Positions 48,301-59,271 of a stretch of DNA of 64,000 bases are shown one piece after another. Source of the stretch: Anaeramoeba flamelloides (Eukaryota > Metamonada > Anaeramoebidae); assembly GCA_027625915.1 (NCBI GenBank), contig JANTQA010000072.1, forward strand, positions 2,046,001 through 2,110,000. Reading direction: 5' to 3'. Each line of letters begins with the position of its first letter. The first letter of the stretch is position 1. The translations under genes were made by a program, and so were the position numbers. Below the pieces are notes generated by a model. That model was not told the origin of the DNA and made no database searches. It saw only the letters and a program-made list of their open reading frames with translations.

Positions 48301-51300
48301 CAAAGTAAAACCAAGATCATTCTCGCAAATGGAATGCGAAGCAAATAAGAAGATGATTTCGAACACAAAGATAATTATTACGTTTTTTTTATTTGTACTT
48401 GTTGCTTTTTTCTTTTTTTTGAATTATTGAAAGGATCATTTCATAAAAAAGAACTCTTTTATGCCACTAAGAGTTGGGTGTCAGATTAACTCAAACAAAT
48501 ATAACCTATCACGATCATTCAATTATTTAATTTTTGGATTTTGGTTTAATAACCATTTCATTCTTAGAGTACCTGTACCACTTTTGAAAATCTAATCGAT
48601 ATTCAATTTGATTATTGATTAAAAGTTTTGAAATATTAAACAATAACATTAAGTGAAAAAGACATTATGGATACATAAAATTCTCTTAAATACAAATGAC
48701 CAAAGCAGATGATGAATTTTCTTTTAAAATTAAAATTTCAATATATATATATATTATTATTTAATTAATTTTTATTTGATCTTAAAAAAAATAAATCAAA
48801 ATATCAACTTAAAGTAATGTTCAAAAAGGGATAACTAGTAATTTAAATGATTCTTCATCAAAATGTTCTATTTAGGCAGCTAAACTCCCTTTTATATATG
48901 CTATTTAAACTTTTCATTTTTTGAAAATGATTCTTGCCATTGAATAAATATATATTTTAATAATCTTCAAAAAAATAATTTCTTTTCAAATATTTGTATT
49001 ATATAATCTATATTGAAAACGATAACATCATTAAAACATAAATTAATTTTTTTGTTATAATTTTATCTTCAAAAACAAAAAATAAAATAATTATTTTTTC
49101 TAACGTAATAATTCATCAAAATCATTTTAAGGTTTATTGTTTCGACAAAAACAATTGGGCGGTACAAATGCAAGAGTATTATTTTATGTAACGAAAAAGA
49201 CTGTTGGATATTGGCAAATTAATATTAAAGGTGAAATCCGAGAAGAAAAATTAGAACAAAATTTAGAAGATCCACCAACTTGCTGTGTTATTACAGACCG
49301 ACACGAATTAGCTATTGCTATTAAAAATGTAATAAAACAATTTTTTTTTCAATTTTGAATTTTTCATATCAATTTCATAATCTCATTAATTAACAAAAAA
49401 AAAATTAATCACAATAATAATTTAAATAAAAAACATTTTTCATAAATATAGTATGTTAACATATTTACTCACGAAGGAAGAGGACCATTAATTGAATTTA
49501 ACAACGAAACTTTAAATTTAGTACAATTTAGAAGTTATCTTGTTGTTTTGTCAAAATACCAAAGAAGAACTAATTTGACGATCTACGATATAAACAATCA
49601 ACATATTGCCTTCAATAGTATGTTTCCAACAGAAGAGGTTAAAATTGTTTCAGAATGGGGAAACATTATTGTACTTTCACAAAACAATTCTGTAAGAATA
49701 TTCAGTTTTTTCCATAGTTTTTCAATGATTTATATTTTTACAACTATTTCGAAATATACCAAAAAAAAAAAAAAAAAAAAAGAAAAGAATAAACCAATTG
49801 ATATAAACCACTCTGTTGTATAAATATACAAGTAATATGATTTTTTGTGATGAAAAATATATGTGTATATAGATAGATCGAGTATATAATAAAAACATCA
49901 CAATTTTTTCTTCTTTAACAATCTTACAAAAATATACTTTGATTATAAACAATTACTTTTCTTCATATCTCTAAAAGTACCGAAAAAAAAAAAAAAAAAA
50001 AAATTAAAAACTATTTCGAAATCTACCAAAAAAAAAAAAAAAAAGAAAAGAATAAATCAATTGATATAAACCACTCTTTTGTATAAATATAAAAGTAATA
50101 TGGTTGTTTATAATAAAAAATATATGCATCTAAATATATATATATATTAGATAGACTACATATAAAACTATATCATCAACACACCACAAAATTTTCTTAT
50201 TTAGCAATCGAAAACATATTTTGATAAGATTAACACAATCAATTTTATGATTTCCAAAACCATTAAAATAACAAAAAAATCCTCATAATTAATTCCGACT
50301 TAAATTTATTTATTTATTAATTTCTAAAATATCTTTCAATAAAAAATTAACTCAAAAAAACCAAGATTTATAAAATTGAAGGAAAAAGTCTCCAGACAAA
50401 ATTAGAAATATTATTTAAAAAAAATTTATATGATATTGCTATTAACATAGCAAGAGCACATAAGTATAACCAGAATGCAATTGTTGATATGTTTCGAAAA
50501 TATGGAGATCATTTATGTGAAAAGGGAGATTATCCAAGAGCCATTCAACAATATATGAATACCATTGGAACTTTAGAACCTTCTTATGTAATTAGGAAAT
50601 TTTTAGAAGCGCAGAGAATACCAAATTTGATTTTATATTTGGAAGAACTTCATGATCAAGAAATTGCAAATACTGAGCATACAACACTTTTATTAAATTG
50701 CTATACCAAATTAAAAAACGAAGACAAATTAAGAGAATTTATCCGAAAGCAAGATAAAAAATTTGAGGTACACCCAACAATTAGGGTATTAAGAAGAGCA
50801 GAATATTTTGTGCATGCGCTATATTTGGCAAAAAAATATAAAGAACACGATTTCTGTGTCAAATTGTTAATTGAAGATTTAAAACAGTATGATGACGCCT
50901 TGAGATATATTCAAAATTTGCCCGTAGGGAACATTATCAAAATTTTAAAGGAATACGGAAATACGCTTGTTAACCATTTGCCAAAAGAGACAACACAGCT
51001 TTTAATGGACTTAGTCATTGACCAATCAGAAAATGAGAAAAAGCAAAAGGGGATTTCAAAAACAAAAAGACTATTCAATCAAGATCAATCTGAAAGTAAA
51101 ATTATCCCCTTTGAAGACTTGGAATCAGATGATGACGAAAATAAAAAAAATGACAATGATAATGGCTTTGACAATGAAAATAATGATGACATTCAAATTT
51201 ATAAAGAAGACGATGATGATGATATTGATGATTTTGATGGTGAAGATGATTTTGATCAAAAGAAAAAAGTTGTTAATGAGCGGGATTTAAATGTTGATGA

Positions 51301-52792
51301 ATTTGAAACTGAAAATAGAGAAGCTTTATATAGTGGCATGAGTAAAAAGGGGAAAGTTATTAACCCAAATTTAAGACCGACGAAGAAATTTAATCGTGGG
51401 AATGAAAATGATGTCGTGAAACCAGAAAAATTTATTCATTTTTTTGTCGAAAAATCTGAATGGTTAATTATATTCCTTGAAAATGTAATTAAAGCAATTC
51501 CAACTTCTTCTAAATTTATTTATAATACTTTACTTGAATTGTATTTACGAGAAGAATCTGAAATTGATCCAAAAGAATTTTTATTGCAATATAAGGAATT
51601 TAATAATAAAAACAATGAGATCGAGAAATTTTTAAAATCACAAAAAAACGAACATTTAAAAGAAAATAAAAAGGAGGAGGAGAAGAAAAGAGAAGATGAA
51701 AAGGAAAAAAAAGAGAAGGAGAAAGAGAAACTGGATGAAAAGGGAAATGAAAATGAAAATGAAAATGAAAATGAAAAAGGAAATGAAAAAGAAAAGGAAA
51801 AAGAAAATGAAAATGAAAAGGAAAAGGAAAAGGAAAAAGAAAAGGAAATTGAAATAGAAAATGAAAATGAAATACAAAAAGAAAAAGAAGAAGAAAACAA
51901 ATCAGAATCTAATCAAATTGATCATGAAAAATTAAAAAAAATAATAAGAAAGCAAAGACTAAAAGAATCAATAAGACTATTAAAAGATAAGCAATCTAAT
52001 TATGATCGAGAACATGCACTTATTTTAGTACAAATGCATGATTACCGGGAAGGCATTACATACATGCTGGACAAATTAGGACATTACCATGAAATTGTTC
52101 AGCATTATATGGAAATACATAATTATGAAAAGGTTGTATCATCTTGTAAAAAATATGGAGACGATCAACCAAATATCTGGATGCAGGTGTTAAATTATTT
52201 TGCATGTATCGATAAAGATGTTTCAGAATATATTAAACAGATATTAGAATCCGTTAAAGAAACAAATAATTTGCCACCTTTACTTGTACTAAATATTTTA
52301 TCAAAAACAGAATATGTAAATCTATCAACAGTTCGAGACTACTTGATAGATACTTTGGAAACTGGATCATCATTTATCGAAAAGGAAGAAAAACTCGTCG
52401 AAGAAATGCAAAAGAAAACTAAAAATACTCGAAAGAAATTAAAAAAATTGAAAAGACGTGCAAAGGTTTTCCAATTATCTAAATGCTCGGTTTGCGGTAA
52501 TTCCTTGGAATTGCCTTCAGTTCATTTCTTATGTGGGCATAGCGTTCATGCTAGTTGTATTGGTAACGATGATGAATGCCCTCTATGCTGTGAGCTAATT
52601 CATTCATCTTTAGAAAAAAAAATCGGTTTACAATTAGACAAAGAACAACAGGACTCTTTTTTCCATCACCTTGAAACTTCAGAAGATGGTTTCACAAAAA
52701 TTGCTGAATATTTCGGTAGGGGTTTGTTTTCTACACTGAAAGTTAGCGAATCACATAAAGATAGAATAAAAACTTATAAATCAATGAATTAA
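44543..52792 (+). CDS. VPS11: VPS11, HOPS/CORVET tethering subunit, five exons
   Basis: Endolysosomal tethering-complex subunit. Exons: 44543-44679, 44842-45237, 49132-49328, 49452-49691, 50366-52792, about 1131 residues. Donors all begin GTAA; phases 1, 1, 0, 0 fit. The N-terminal propeller runs through ISVTTGRGHFIVGQKNGKIA, NEDPLVGLLFRQKQ and RSYLVVLSKYQ. The clathrin-repeat region has QTKLEILFKKNLYDIAIN, YGDHLCEKGDYPRAIQQYMN, LEPSYVIRKFLEAQRIPNL and HTTLLLNCYTKL, near-identical to animal Vps11. The C-terminal RING is CSVCGNSLELPSVHFLCGHS then CPLC, followed by YFGRGLF. Lineage inserts are acidic (51110-51330) and KE-rich (51655-51905). Near the start the frame MTNYKRFNFF meets DKDLVKNETDN only if one T of the T7 run at 44567-44573 is discounted. 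Confidence 0.92.
45660..45991. mobile_element. 332-bp foldback MITE with internal tandem units
   Basis: The ends CAGTCATTTTAAAAAAGTGAGG and CCTCACTTTTTTAAAATGGCTG are inverted; TA follows at 45992-45993 and TT precedes. The right half has about four imperfect AAGTTTTAATTCTGAAAAA units. Confidence 0.72.
47285..47816. mobile_element. Tc1-like 540-bp non-autonomous element, copy 3
   Basis: The left end TTCCAAAAATTTGGACACA and right end TGTGTCAAAATTTTTGGAA are inverted, preceded by CTAAA and followed by TTTAG. The end sequence is like those of Tc1 elements. A nested GGTGTGTCCAAAATAATGAA lies near 47470. Confidence 0.72.
49692..50365 (+). other. 674-base VPS11 intron with tandem duplication
   Basis: GTAAGAATA to AAACCAAG. 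A unit of about 268 bases occurs twice. ACTATTTCGAAATATACC near 49742 recurs as ACTATTTCGAAATCTACC near 50010, each followed by a long A run and AATTGATATAAACCACTCT. Confidence 0.8.
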
Positions 52793-52848
52793 TCCATCAA
52801 TCCTTTTTTTTTTTTTTTTTTTTGTTTTTTCAATAGGAATTTTAATAC

Positions 52849-52967
52849 AAGTATGACAAAAAAGTTTTAAAATGGATCGCTATGAAATAATTGATGAACT
52901 TCAATAGGCCTATTTTTTTTTTATTTTTTATCAAGGGCTATATTCAAATACTTTTTTTGTCATACTT
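52849..52967. repeat. Inverted repeat just after VPS11 stop
   Basis: AAGTATGACAAAAAAG at 52849-52864 pairs with CTTTTTTTGTCATACTT at 52951-52967. It starts 57 bases after the stop codon. It could be a 3' UTR hairpin or a small foldback element. Confidence 0.6.
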
Positions 52968-54274
52968 TTATAAAACGACTTTAATTATCTTTAAATTAAA
53001 AGAAAAATTTTATATTTATATTTCTTATCATATCCAAGCTGTTTTTTGAATTTTTTTTAATAAAAGCAACAAAATCAATTCGATTTTCGTTTTTTGTTTT
53101 TTTTTTGTTTTTAATTTTATGAAATAGATCATTCCAGACTAAAAGCAATTTCAAAAATTATTTATTAAATGAAAAATTTGGATAACTTTGTCATAAATAT
53201 TTCAAAAAAATTTTTTTGAATCAATCAAGTATTCGTAAAAAATACCCAAAAATCCAAAATACCTGAAAAATTTTTAACTTCGAAAAAACACTTTTTGAAC
53301 AACTTCTAAGAAAAAAATAGTGTCAATATAATCAGTTTAACGGTAAATTAGGAATTTTAATGTAGAAAACTTTTTTTTCTAAAAAAAAAACTTTTAAAAA
53401 GTTAAATGATAAGCTAAAAAAAATCAAAATGATTATTTATCAACAAAAGTTATATAATAGAGTCAAATTACAAATATTTAAACAGATTTGTTTTAGCGAA
53501 TTATTTTTAGGAAATTTATCTTTAATCTAACTAAAAAAGATTTTAACTTGATTGATTTTTGGATAAATAAAAAAATAACAAAATTTTGTAAATATTAATC
53601 CACATTCTCGAAGGATAATTCAACAAAAATCAAGTGAAAATTGACAAAGTAAGAATTTCTATTTATTAAAGACGATCTCAAATCAAAAATAAATTTGAAA
53701 TTCTGGGTTTCAGAAATATATCTAACAAAATAAAGTTTTCAAAGAAAAAAAATAATGATAATATTAATTGGGAAATAGAAAATTTAATATTTTTTAGATG
53801 CAAATAAAAATCAATTTAGAGAAAACTAAATAATAAATTATTAGGGAAGAAAAGTTCAAGAATATTTAAAAATTAATAGACACAACAATCAAAAAAAAAA
53901 CCTACTATATTTTAAAATGGAAAGGTTCTACTTTCATATTAAAAATAAGAAACTTTACAAATTATTTAAATACATATTCTTATGAATATGATAAGAAGAA
54001 GAAATTAAAACAAAATCATGGAATTTATGCAAAAAAATATTTCACATTAGAAATGATGAAGATATTGATCATTTGTAATGGAATTGTTTATATTAAGAAG
54101 AAAATCGAAAATATAGGATTAAATGGATTAAATTGAACTAACAGAAATAATAAGAATAATATCTTGATATTTACTAAAACAAATACTCATTATTTATTTT
54201 GTCATTAGTTGAATGATAAAGAAAATTATGATTATTTATTATAATTTTTTAACAAAAACTTAGAAAGTAGTGAA

Positions 54275-54700
54275 TTGCGGCCAAGTGCCATAGAGTGCCT
54301 AAGTTTTCCAGAATTTAAAAGAATAGAAAAATCTTTTGATTTTCCTCAATACTTTCAAATTTTGGAAAACCTAACGGCGGTTTTTTTTAATTTGAGAAAT
54401 AAACTGAAAATTTCTTAAGATTTTCTATCTTATTTCAAATAGCTATTGATTTCCGTTAGCTTTTTTTGATGTTTTTTATTTTATTTCTAAAGTGTTCTAG
54501 GTTTTTTTTACTTTAGAAATAAACCGAAAATTTATTAAAATTTTCGGTTTATTTCTAAAGTAAAAAAAACCTAACGAAAATCTATAGATTTTTCAAATAA
54601 AACAGAAAACTCAAAAAAACCGAACTAAAATCTATTGATTTTCCAAACAAACAGAAAATTCAAGAAAATTTAATGTAAATTTTATGATTATATAGAAAAT
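54275..54700. repeat. Foldback repeat (CCTAACGAAAATCTAT family)
   Basis: TTTACTTTAGAAATAAACCG is inverted as CGGTTTATTTCTAAAGTAAA around a centre near 54537. Flanking AACCTAACGAAAATCTAT and AAATCTATTGATTTTCC units match 14490-14800 and 37650-37990. Confidence 0.65.
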
Positions 54701-55176
54701 AAAAAAATCTTTGATTTTACTCAATTTTTTTAAATTAAATCAAAAACTAAATTAAATAAGAGGAAATTAATTTAAACCCTTCAAAAAAAAAATCTAATAA
54801 AAGTATTTTTTAAATCCAAATATAAAAAAAAAATATATTCTATTTATTTCGAAATTTTGCAAAAGTTATCTCAAATAAAAAGATTTGTTGCATCTCAAAA
54901 ACGAGGTACTGTAGTTCTGATAATCTTAGAAGACAAAAAAGGTCTAGCGGTTCCAAATATTAGAAATGTCTCTAAGTAAAAAAAGTTTAATCAAAAGTTA
55001 TTGTATTTTGATCTTGTTATTCCAAATCAAAATTTGAACTTGTCTCTCAAAAAAAACAAAAGTGTTGTGAACTAAAAAAGTTTCTCAGCTATTATTCTCA
55101 CTTTATCTTGAAAGGAAATATTTAAATTTCAAATTTAGAATAAAAAATCATTTTTTAGTTTTTCGAACACTTAAAT

Positions 55177-56100
55177 ATGGCTAATATTTTCCAATTTCTT
55201 TTCACGATATTTGTTATCTTCATAATTTCCTTTCTTTTCAAACTTTTTACCCGTTTTCAAAAACTCAAGAAATATTTGGGTTCTGTGGAAGTGCTTTCTG
55301 ATACAAAATTTTCTCCATTTGTTCTTAAAAAAAAAAAACGATTAACTAACAATTATTTTCAATATTCGCTCGCCACTTCACCAAATAAAAATGGTTTGGT
55401 TACAACAACCTTAGATCAAAAAGTTTGTGATCCGATTTGTGAGTTGCTGTTTTCTGATTCTCTCACAAAAAAAAAGAAATTATCTACCATTATCCAACCT
55501 GGCAGACACATCACTTTACAAATGAAGATCAACCAAAAGTATGCATCAAGAACATACTGCCCAGTGATAGTCAAGGAAAACCAAATGGATCTTGTTATTC
55601 AAACAATTGACAATGGCAAGATCTCAACTTCGCTTGAAGATTTGGAACTGGAAAGTGTTGTGCATTTGAAGGGCGCCACGGGGAACTTTTCGCCAGAAAA
55701 TACCACTAATTTCATAGTCAATGGCTACGGTATTTGTTGCGTCTTAAGGGTACTTCAAAATTCTAAGGATAAAAAGTTGAGGCTGATGTACCAAAATGAT
55801 GCAAGGACATATTTATTTAATAGCCAATTAGAGCAATTAGAGAAAAATAATCAGTTACAAATCCAACGTTATTACCATTCTTCACGAGATAGTAACAACA
55901 ATAATTTTAATGAAGCCAAAGAAGAAGAAATTGATTTTGAATGGGGAAAAATTTCGAAACAGAATTTATTTGATTTTTTAATTTATAAAAAAGAAAAAAA
56001 TGTAAGGTTTGCAATTGCTGGTGATCCCTCCTTCAAAAAACGAATTTATTCAAAACTAATGGAATTAGGGATTGATACAAACCTTATTTATAGATTTTAA
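55177..56100 (+). CDS. Membrane-anchored cytochrome-b5-reductase-like flavoprotein, divergent
   Basis: 307 residues, one exon, ATG at 55177. Residues 4-24 are a hydrophobic anchor followed by basic residues, so the body likely faces the cytosol. PGRHITLQMKI then SRTYCPVIV (Arg125, Tyr127) matches the FAD-binding RxYxP region, though the Pro is shifted. LKGATGNF stands where GPxGxF is usual. NGYGICCVLRVL (from residue 182) stands where the NAD(P)H loop GGTGITPM is usual, and AGDPSFKKRIYSKLMELG ends the fold like CGPPxM motifs. Family members pass electrons from NAD(P)H to cytochrome b5. The altered nucleotide loops leave activity uncertain. It has an Asn-rich insert at residues of about 236-245. 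Confidence 0.72.
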   Translation: MANIFQFLFTIFVIFIISFLFKLFTRFQKLKKYLGSVEVLSDTKFSPFVLKKKKRLTNNYFQYSLATSPNKNGLVTTTLDQKVCDPICELLFSDSLTKKKKLSTIIQPGRHITLQMKINQKYASRTYCPVIVKENQMDLVIQTIDNGKISTSLEDLELESVVHLKGATGNFSPENTTNFIVNGYGICCVLRVLQNSKDKKLRLMYQNDARTYLFNSQLEQLEKNNQLQIQRYYHSSRDSNNNNFNEAKEEEIDFEWGKISKQNLFDFLIYKKEKNVRFAIAGDPSFKKRIYSKLMELGIDTNLIYRF

Positions 56101-56496
56101 TAAAAAGATACTCTTCCTTTGACATTTCTCTTCTTCTGTTTTCATTACAATTCCAATGCGAAATCAATTTTACTTTTAATTTTTGAGTCACAAATTGCGA
56201 CACCTGTGAGTACCACAAAAAAATTCAAATGAAATCCTGTACTATTAAATTCTCAAACTTTAGACTCCTGATGTGCTTTATTTTTTGAATAAAACTGTGC
56301 TGATTTTTAACGACAATTTGGTTATTTTTAGGTTTAAAAAAGTCAATTTTTTGGATTTTCCAAAGAGAAATTGTAATTTTTTCTTAAAAAGACAATAAAT
56401 ACGTTACCATTCCGAAAAAAACAGCCACTATGGAAAAAAATTGTCAAATCTTTGTTAATTGGAAAGATGGGAGTGAAAAGTAAAATTCTTCAATTA

Positions 56497-56659
56497 CTGG
56501 TATTTGAATTCTAAATGGGAAAGAATTTTCACTTCCTTTTCCATATTTTTTTTTTATAAATATAGTTCTTAAAGAAAGAGGTTCTCGATCTGTGTTCTCT
56601 TAAAAAAGAGAAATTAAAAATGAAGTGAAAAAAAATCCCATTTATTATTCAAATACCAG
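56497..56659. mobile_element. 163-bp CTGG-type MITE
   Basis: TA at 56495-56496 and 56660-56661 flank CTGGTATTTGAATTCTAAAT ... TTATTATTCAAATACCAG. Arms continue with TTTTCACTTCCTTTTCC / AAAATGAAGTGAAAA. It is the best-preserved copy at its ends. Confidence 0.85.
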
Positions 56660-57629
56660 TATTGTATTATTTATTTTTTGCAGATCAATGAAAATATCTG
56701 AAAATAAAATCCCGAAAACTTGACTAATATCTATTTTCAAAATTTTAAGTCCAATTTCACTTGAATAAGTAAATCATTGCAACAAAAAATTTAATTTTAA
56801 TTAATTGAATGTTTACAATTAAAAACCCAATTTATATAATTATTCATGTTTTAATTTTGGTTTTATCGGATTGTTTTGAATTATATTTTTAATTCTAATA
56901 ATCAATCTAATTTTTGGACTTGGTTTTTATTTTAAAATGAACAAAAAATATGTAAAAAAATATTCAAAAATGAGGTTTTTTACTACTGTTTTATAATTAA
57001 CCATTTTTGAAAAAAAGTAAAACAGCAAAAAAAAAATCGAACAAGATTGTGAATTGGGAACCTTAATAGAACCTGAAAATGAAAAGTATGATCAATTAAC
57101 AAAAGAAAAAATAAATGATTAAAGTTTAAATAAAGGATCCAACACAATGAAAGTTTTTTTTTTAATACTATCTTTTTTTGTATGCTTTTATTTGATAGAT
57201 CTAACTGTAAAAATTTTTTAAATAAATAAGACTATTTTTGAAATCTCAAAACCCAATCTTATTAAATTTTCTTTAATGAAAGTTGATTTAAATTATTTTT
57301 GTTTATTCAATTGAAAATAATATAATGGATTGTTCTTTGAAGTTTATCTGTTTCTTTTTTTTTAATTGGTTGGGCTACTTATCTTCAGTAATGTTTAACA
57401 ATGAAAAATCTTTATTAACTTTTTTTCCTGTTTCAGTTATTTTAGAATTTTTATATGATTGATAATTTTTAGCCAGAGCTGTGAGTCAATTTTAAGGAAT
57501 ATAATTTAACCTAACGATTGCTCTTGGAAATATAAAGAAGTATAATAAAACCACATTGTAGATTGAATTTAATTAAATTAATTTTTTAATGAAAGAAATA
57601 GAATTGTTTCCAAATAGACAAAATCTTTG

Positions 57630-58164
57630 TAAACTTAAATTCAAAATTTTCCATACAGCTAAAAGAGATAAATGAATATTAATTATACAATTTTAACCAA
57701 ATTGGAAATTATTTTCATTTTTGTAAAATCTGAAAATCATTTTTTTATCTTTTTGTTTTTTGTTTCCCTTGAATTTTTTAAATTATCTAACTTTTTTCTG
57801 TCGATCACAATTTTTTTTAACTCTTGATATTAGGTTAAAGTCGAGTTCTTCAAAATATAAGAACTAAAAAAAACAATTAGTTGATGGTATCTAAAGTTTT
57901 CATTTATCAATAATCATAATAAAATTTAAAAAAATTTACCACACATAGTTTTGTTTTGACCTCTCCAAAATATTTATAAAAACCTTGATTTATTTGTATT
58001 TAGTAGTCTATATTTTTTTTTAAATTGAGTATAGTAATTTATAAATAATTATTAACATTTCAATGAGTAAATTGTTCTAATTTAATATATCTTCCGAGAT
58101 AAATTTAATTAGATCTTTTCAAGAATGGAATTTTTATGGATCAAAATTTTTGAATTGGAGTTTA
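57630..58164. mobile_element. Tc1-like element, copy 4 (same orientation as 31907)
   Basis: TAAACTTAAATTCAAAATTT to TTTTTGAATTGGAGTTTA, collinear with 31907-32458. Confidence 0.65.
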
Positions 58165-58174
58165 TTTGAAAATG

Positions 58175-58718
58175 TAAACCCCATTCCAAAAATCAGTACA
58201 CACCCATTCTCAAAAATAGACAAAAAAACACATTTTATTATATTTTTTCAAACCTAATATTAACCACATTTACGTTACCCATTATCAATGTTTATATAAG
58301 TAATAATTTTCATCCAAATAAAAGAAAACATTATAAAATAAAAAAATCAAAAAGGGTTTATCAAAAATAATAAAACGAGCTGAAATGAAACGAGTAAAAC
58401 CAAAAATGTATTGGTAAATTTGTTGAAATTTCACCAACAATTGTTGATCGATCAAATGATAAGATACCATCAACTAATTTTATGTGGATTTTTTCAATTT
58501 TAGTAACTCAATACTAACTTTCTATTAACCATCGAAAAAAAATTCCAGATCTAACAAAACAGATAAAGTAGCTTGAAAAAAGGAAATGAAAACAAAACAA
58601 AAAACACCAAAAATGAAATAGTTTGTAAAATCTAATAATTTCGAAATTGAATGTAAATTATTGTATTGCTATTCTTTAGATTGTTTAAACTGTGCCCAAA
58701 TTTTTGGAATTAAGTTTA
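58175..58718. mobile_element. Tc1-like element, copy 5 (opposite orientation)
   Basis: TAAACCCCATTCCAAAAATC to CCCAAATTTTTGGAATTAAG. Its right half is the inverse of the left half of the neighbour, and it is collinear with 47285-47816. Confidence 0.68.
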
Positions 58719-59271
58719 TTTTGATTTATTTTTTTGTGATCAAATACTTACTATTTAATAAAAAAATAAAAATCAAAACTATTTTATCAATATATTCTCT
58801 TTTTTTTTATTGTTAAGCATTACTTAAAAAAAAATAACAAATAATTTGTTAAAAAAAAGTTTAAGAGAATCTACGATCACACGCCACTAAAATAAAATAC
58901 TCTTATCTCTCTCAAATTTTTATGATGTCTTATGGTGTAGCTACTCCCTTAAGGAATGTCATTTTAAAGTTCGATCACACTTTTGTTAATTAACCATTTT
59001 TATTTTAATTTTTTAAACTAAAAAAAAAATGCATTGAAAATTCAACAATACTCTTGTATAAAAAGTAAATTTTTAATCTGTCCAAAACCAATATTAAATA
59101 ATATGACATAAATCCACCAAATTAAAAAATTGGTATCACTATATTTTTGAAAAAGTTTTTAAGATAAAATCTTCAAAATTAATTTTTTATTTTTTTGAAT
59201 AATATAAAAATAAAAATAAAAAAATTAAGATAATTATTTTGAAAAAAAATTAATAATAATAAAAATAATAA

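Larger units (their letters stand above)
45238..49131 (+). other. 3.9 kb VPS11 intron
   Basis: GTAAGTCTT to CATTTTAAG. It holds an A-rich run (45340-45369), a foldback element at 45660-45991, a Tc1-like element at 47285-47816 and an AT repeat near 48741-48754. The 108-residue open frame at 46814-47140 is Lys/Phe-rich and lies wholly inside the intron; I do not count it. Confidence 0.82.
52793..55176. other. 2.4 kb intergenic tract after VPS11
   Basis: No gene is supported. It has a hairpin at 52849-52967, a degenerate repeat 53935-54245 similar to 38165-38480, and a foldback at about 54275-54700. The last 200 bases before 55177 should hold the reductase-like gene promoter; no motif is recognisable. 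Confidence 0.6.
56101..59271. other. 3.2 kb intergenic tract between convergent genes
   Basis: No gene is supported. It contains a CTGG-type MITE (56497-56659) and two Tc1-like elements in opposite orientation only 10 bases apart (57630-58164 and 58175-58718). Confidence 0.65.
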
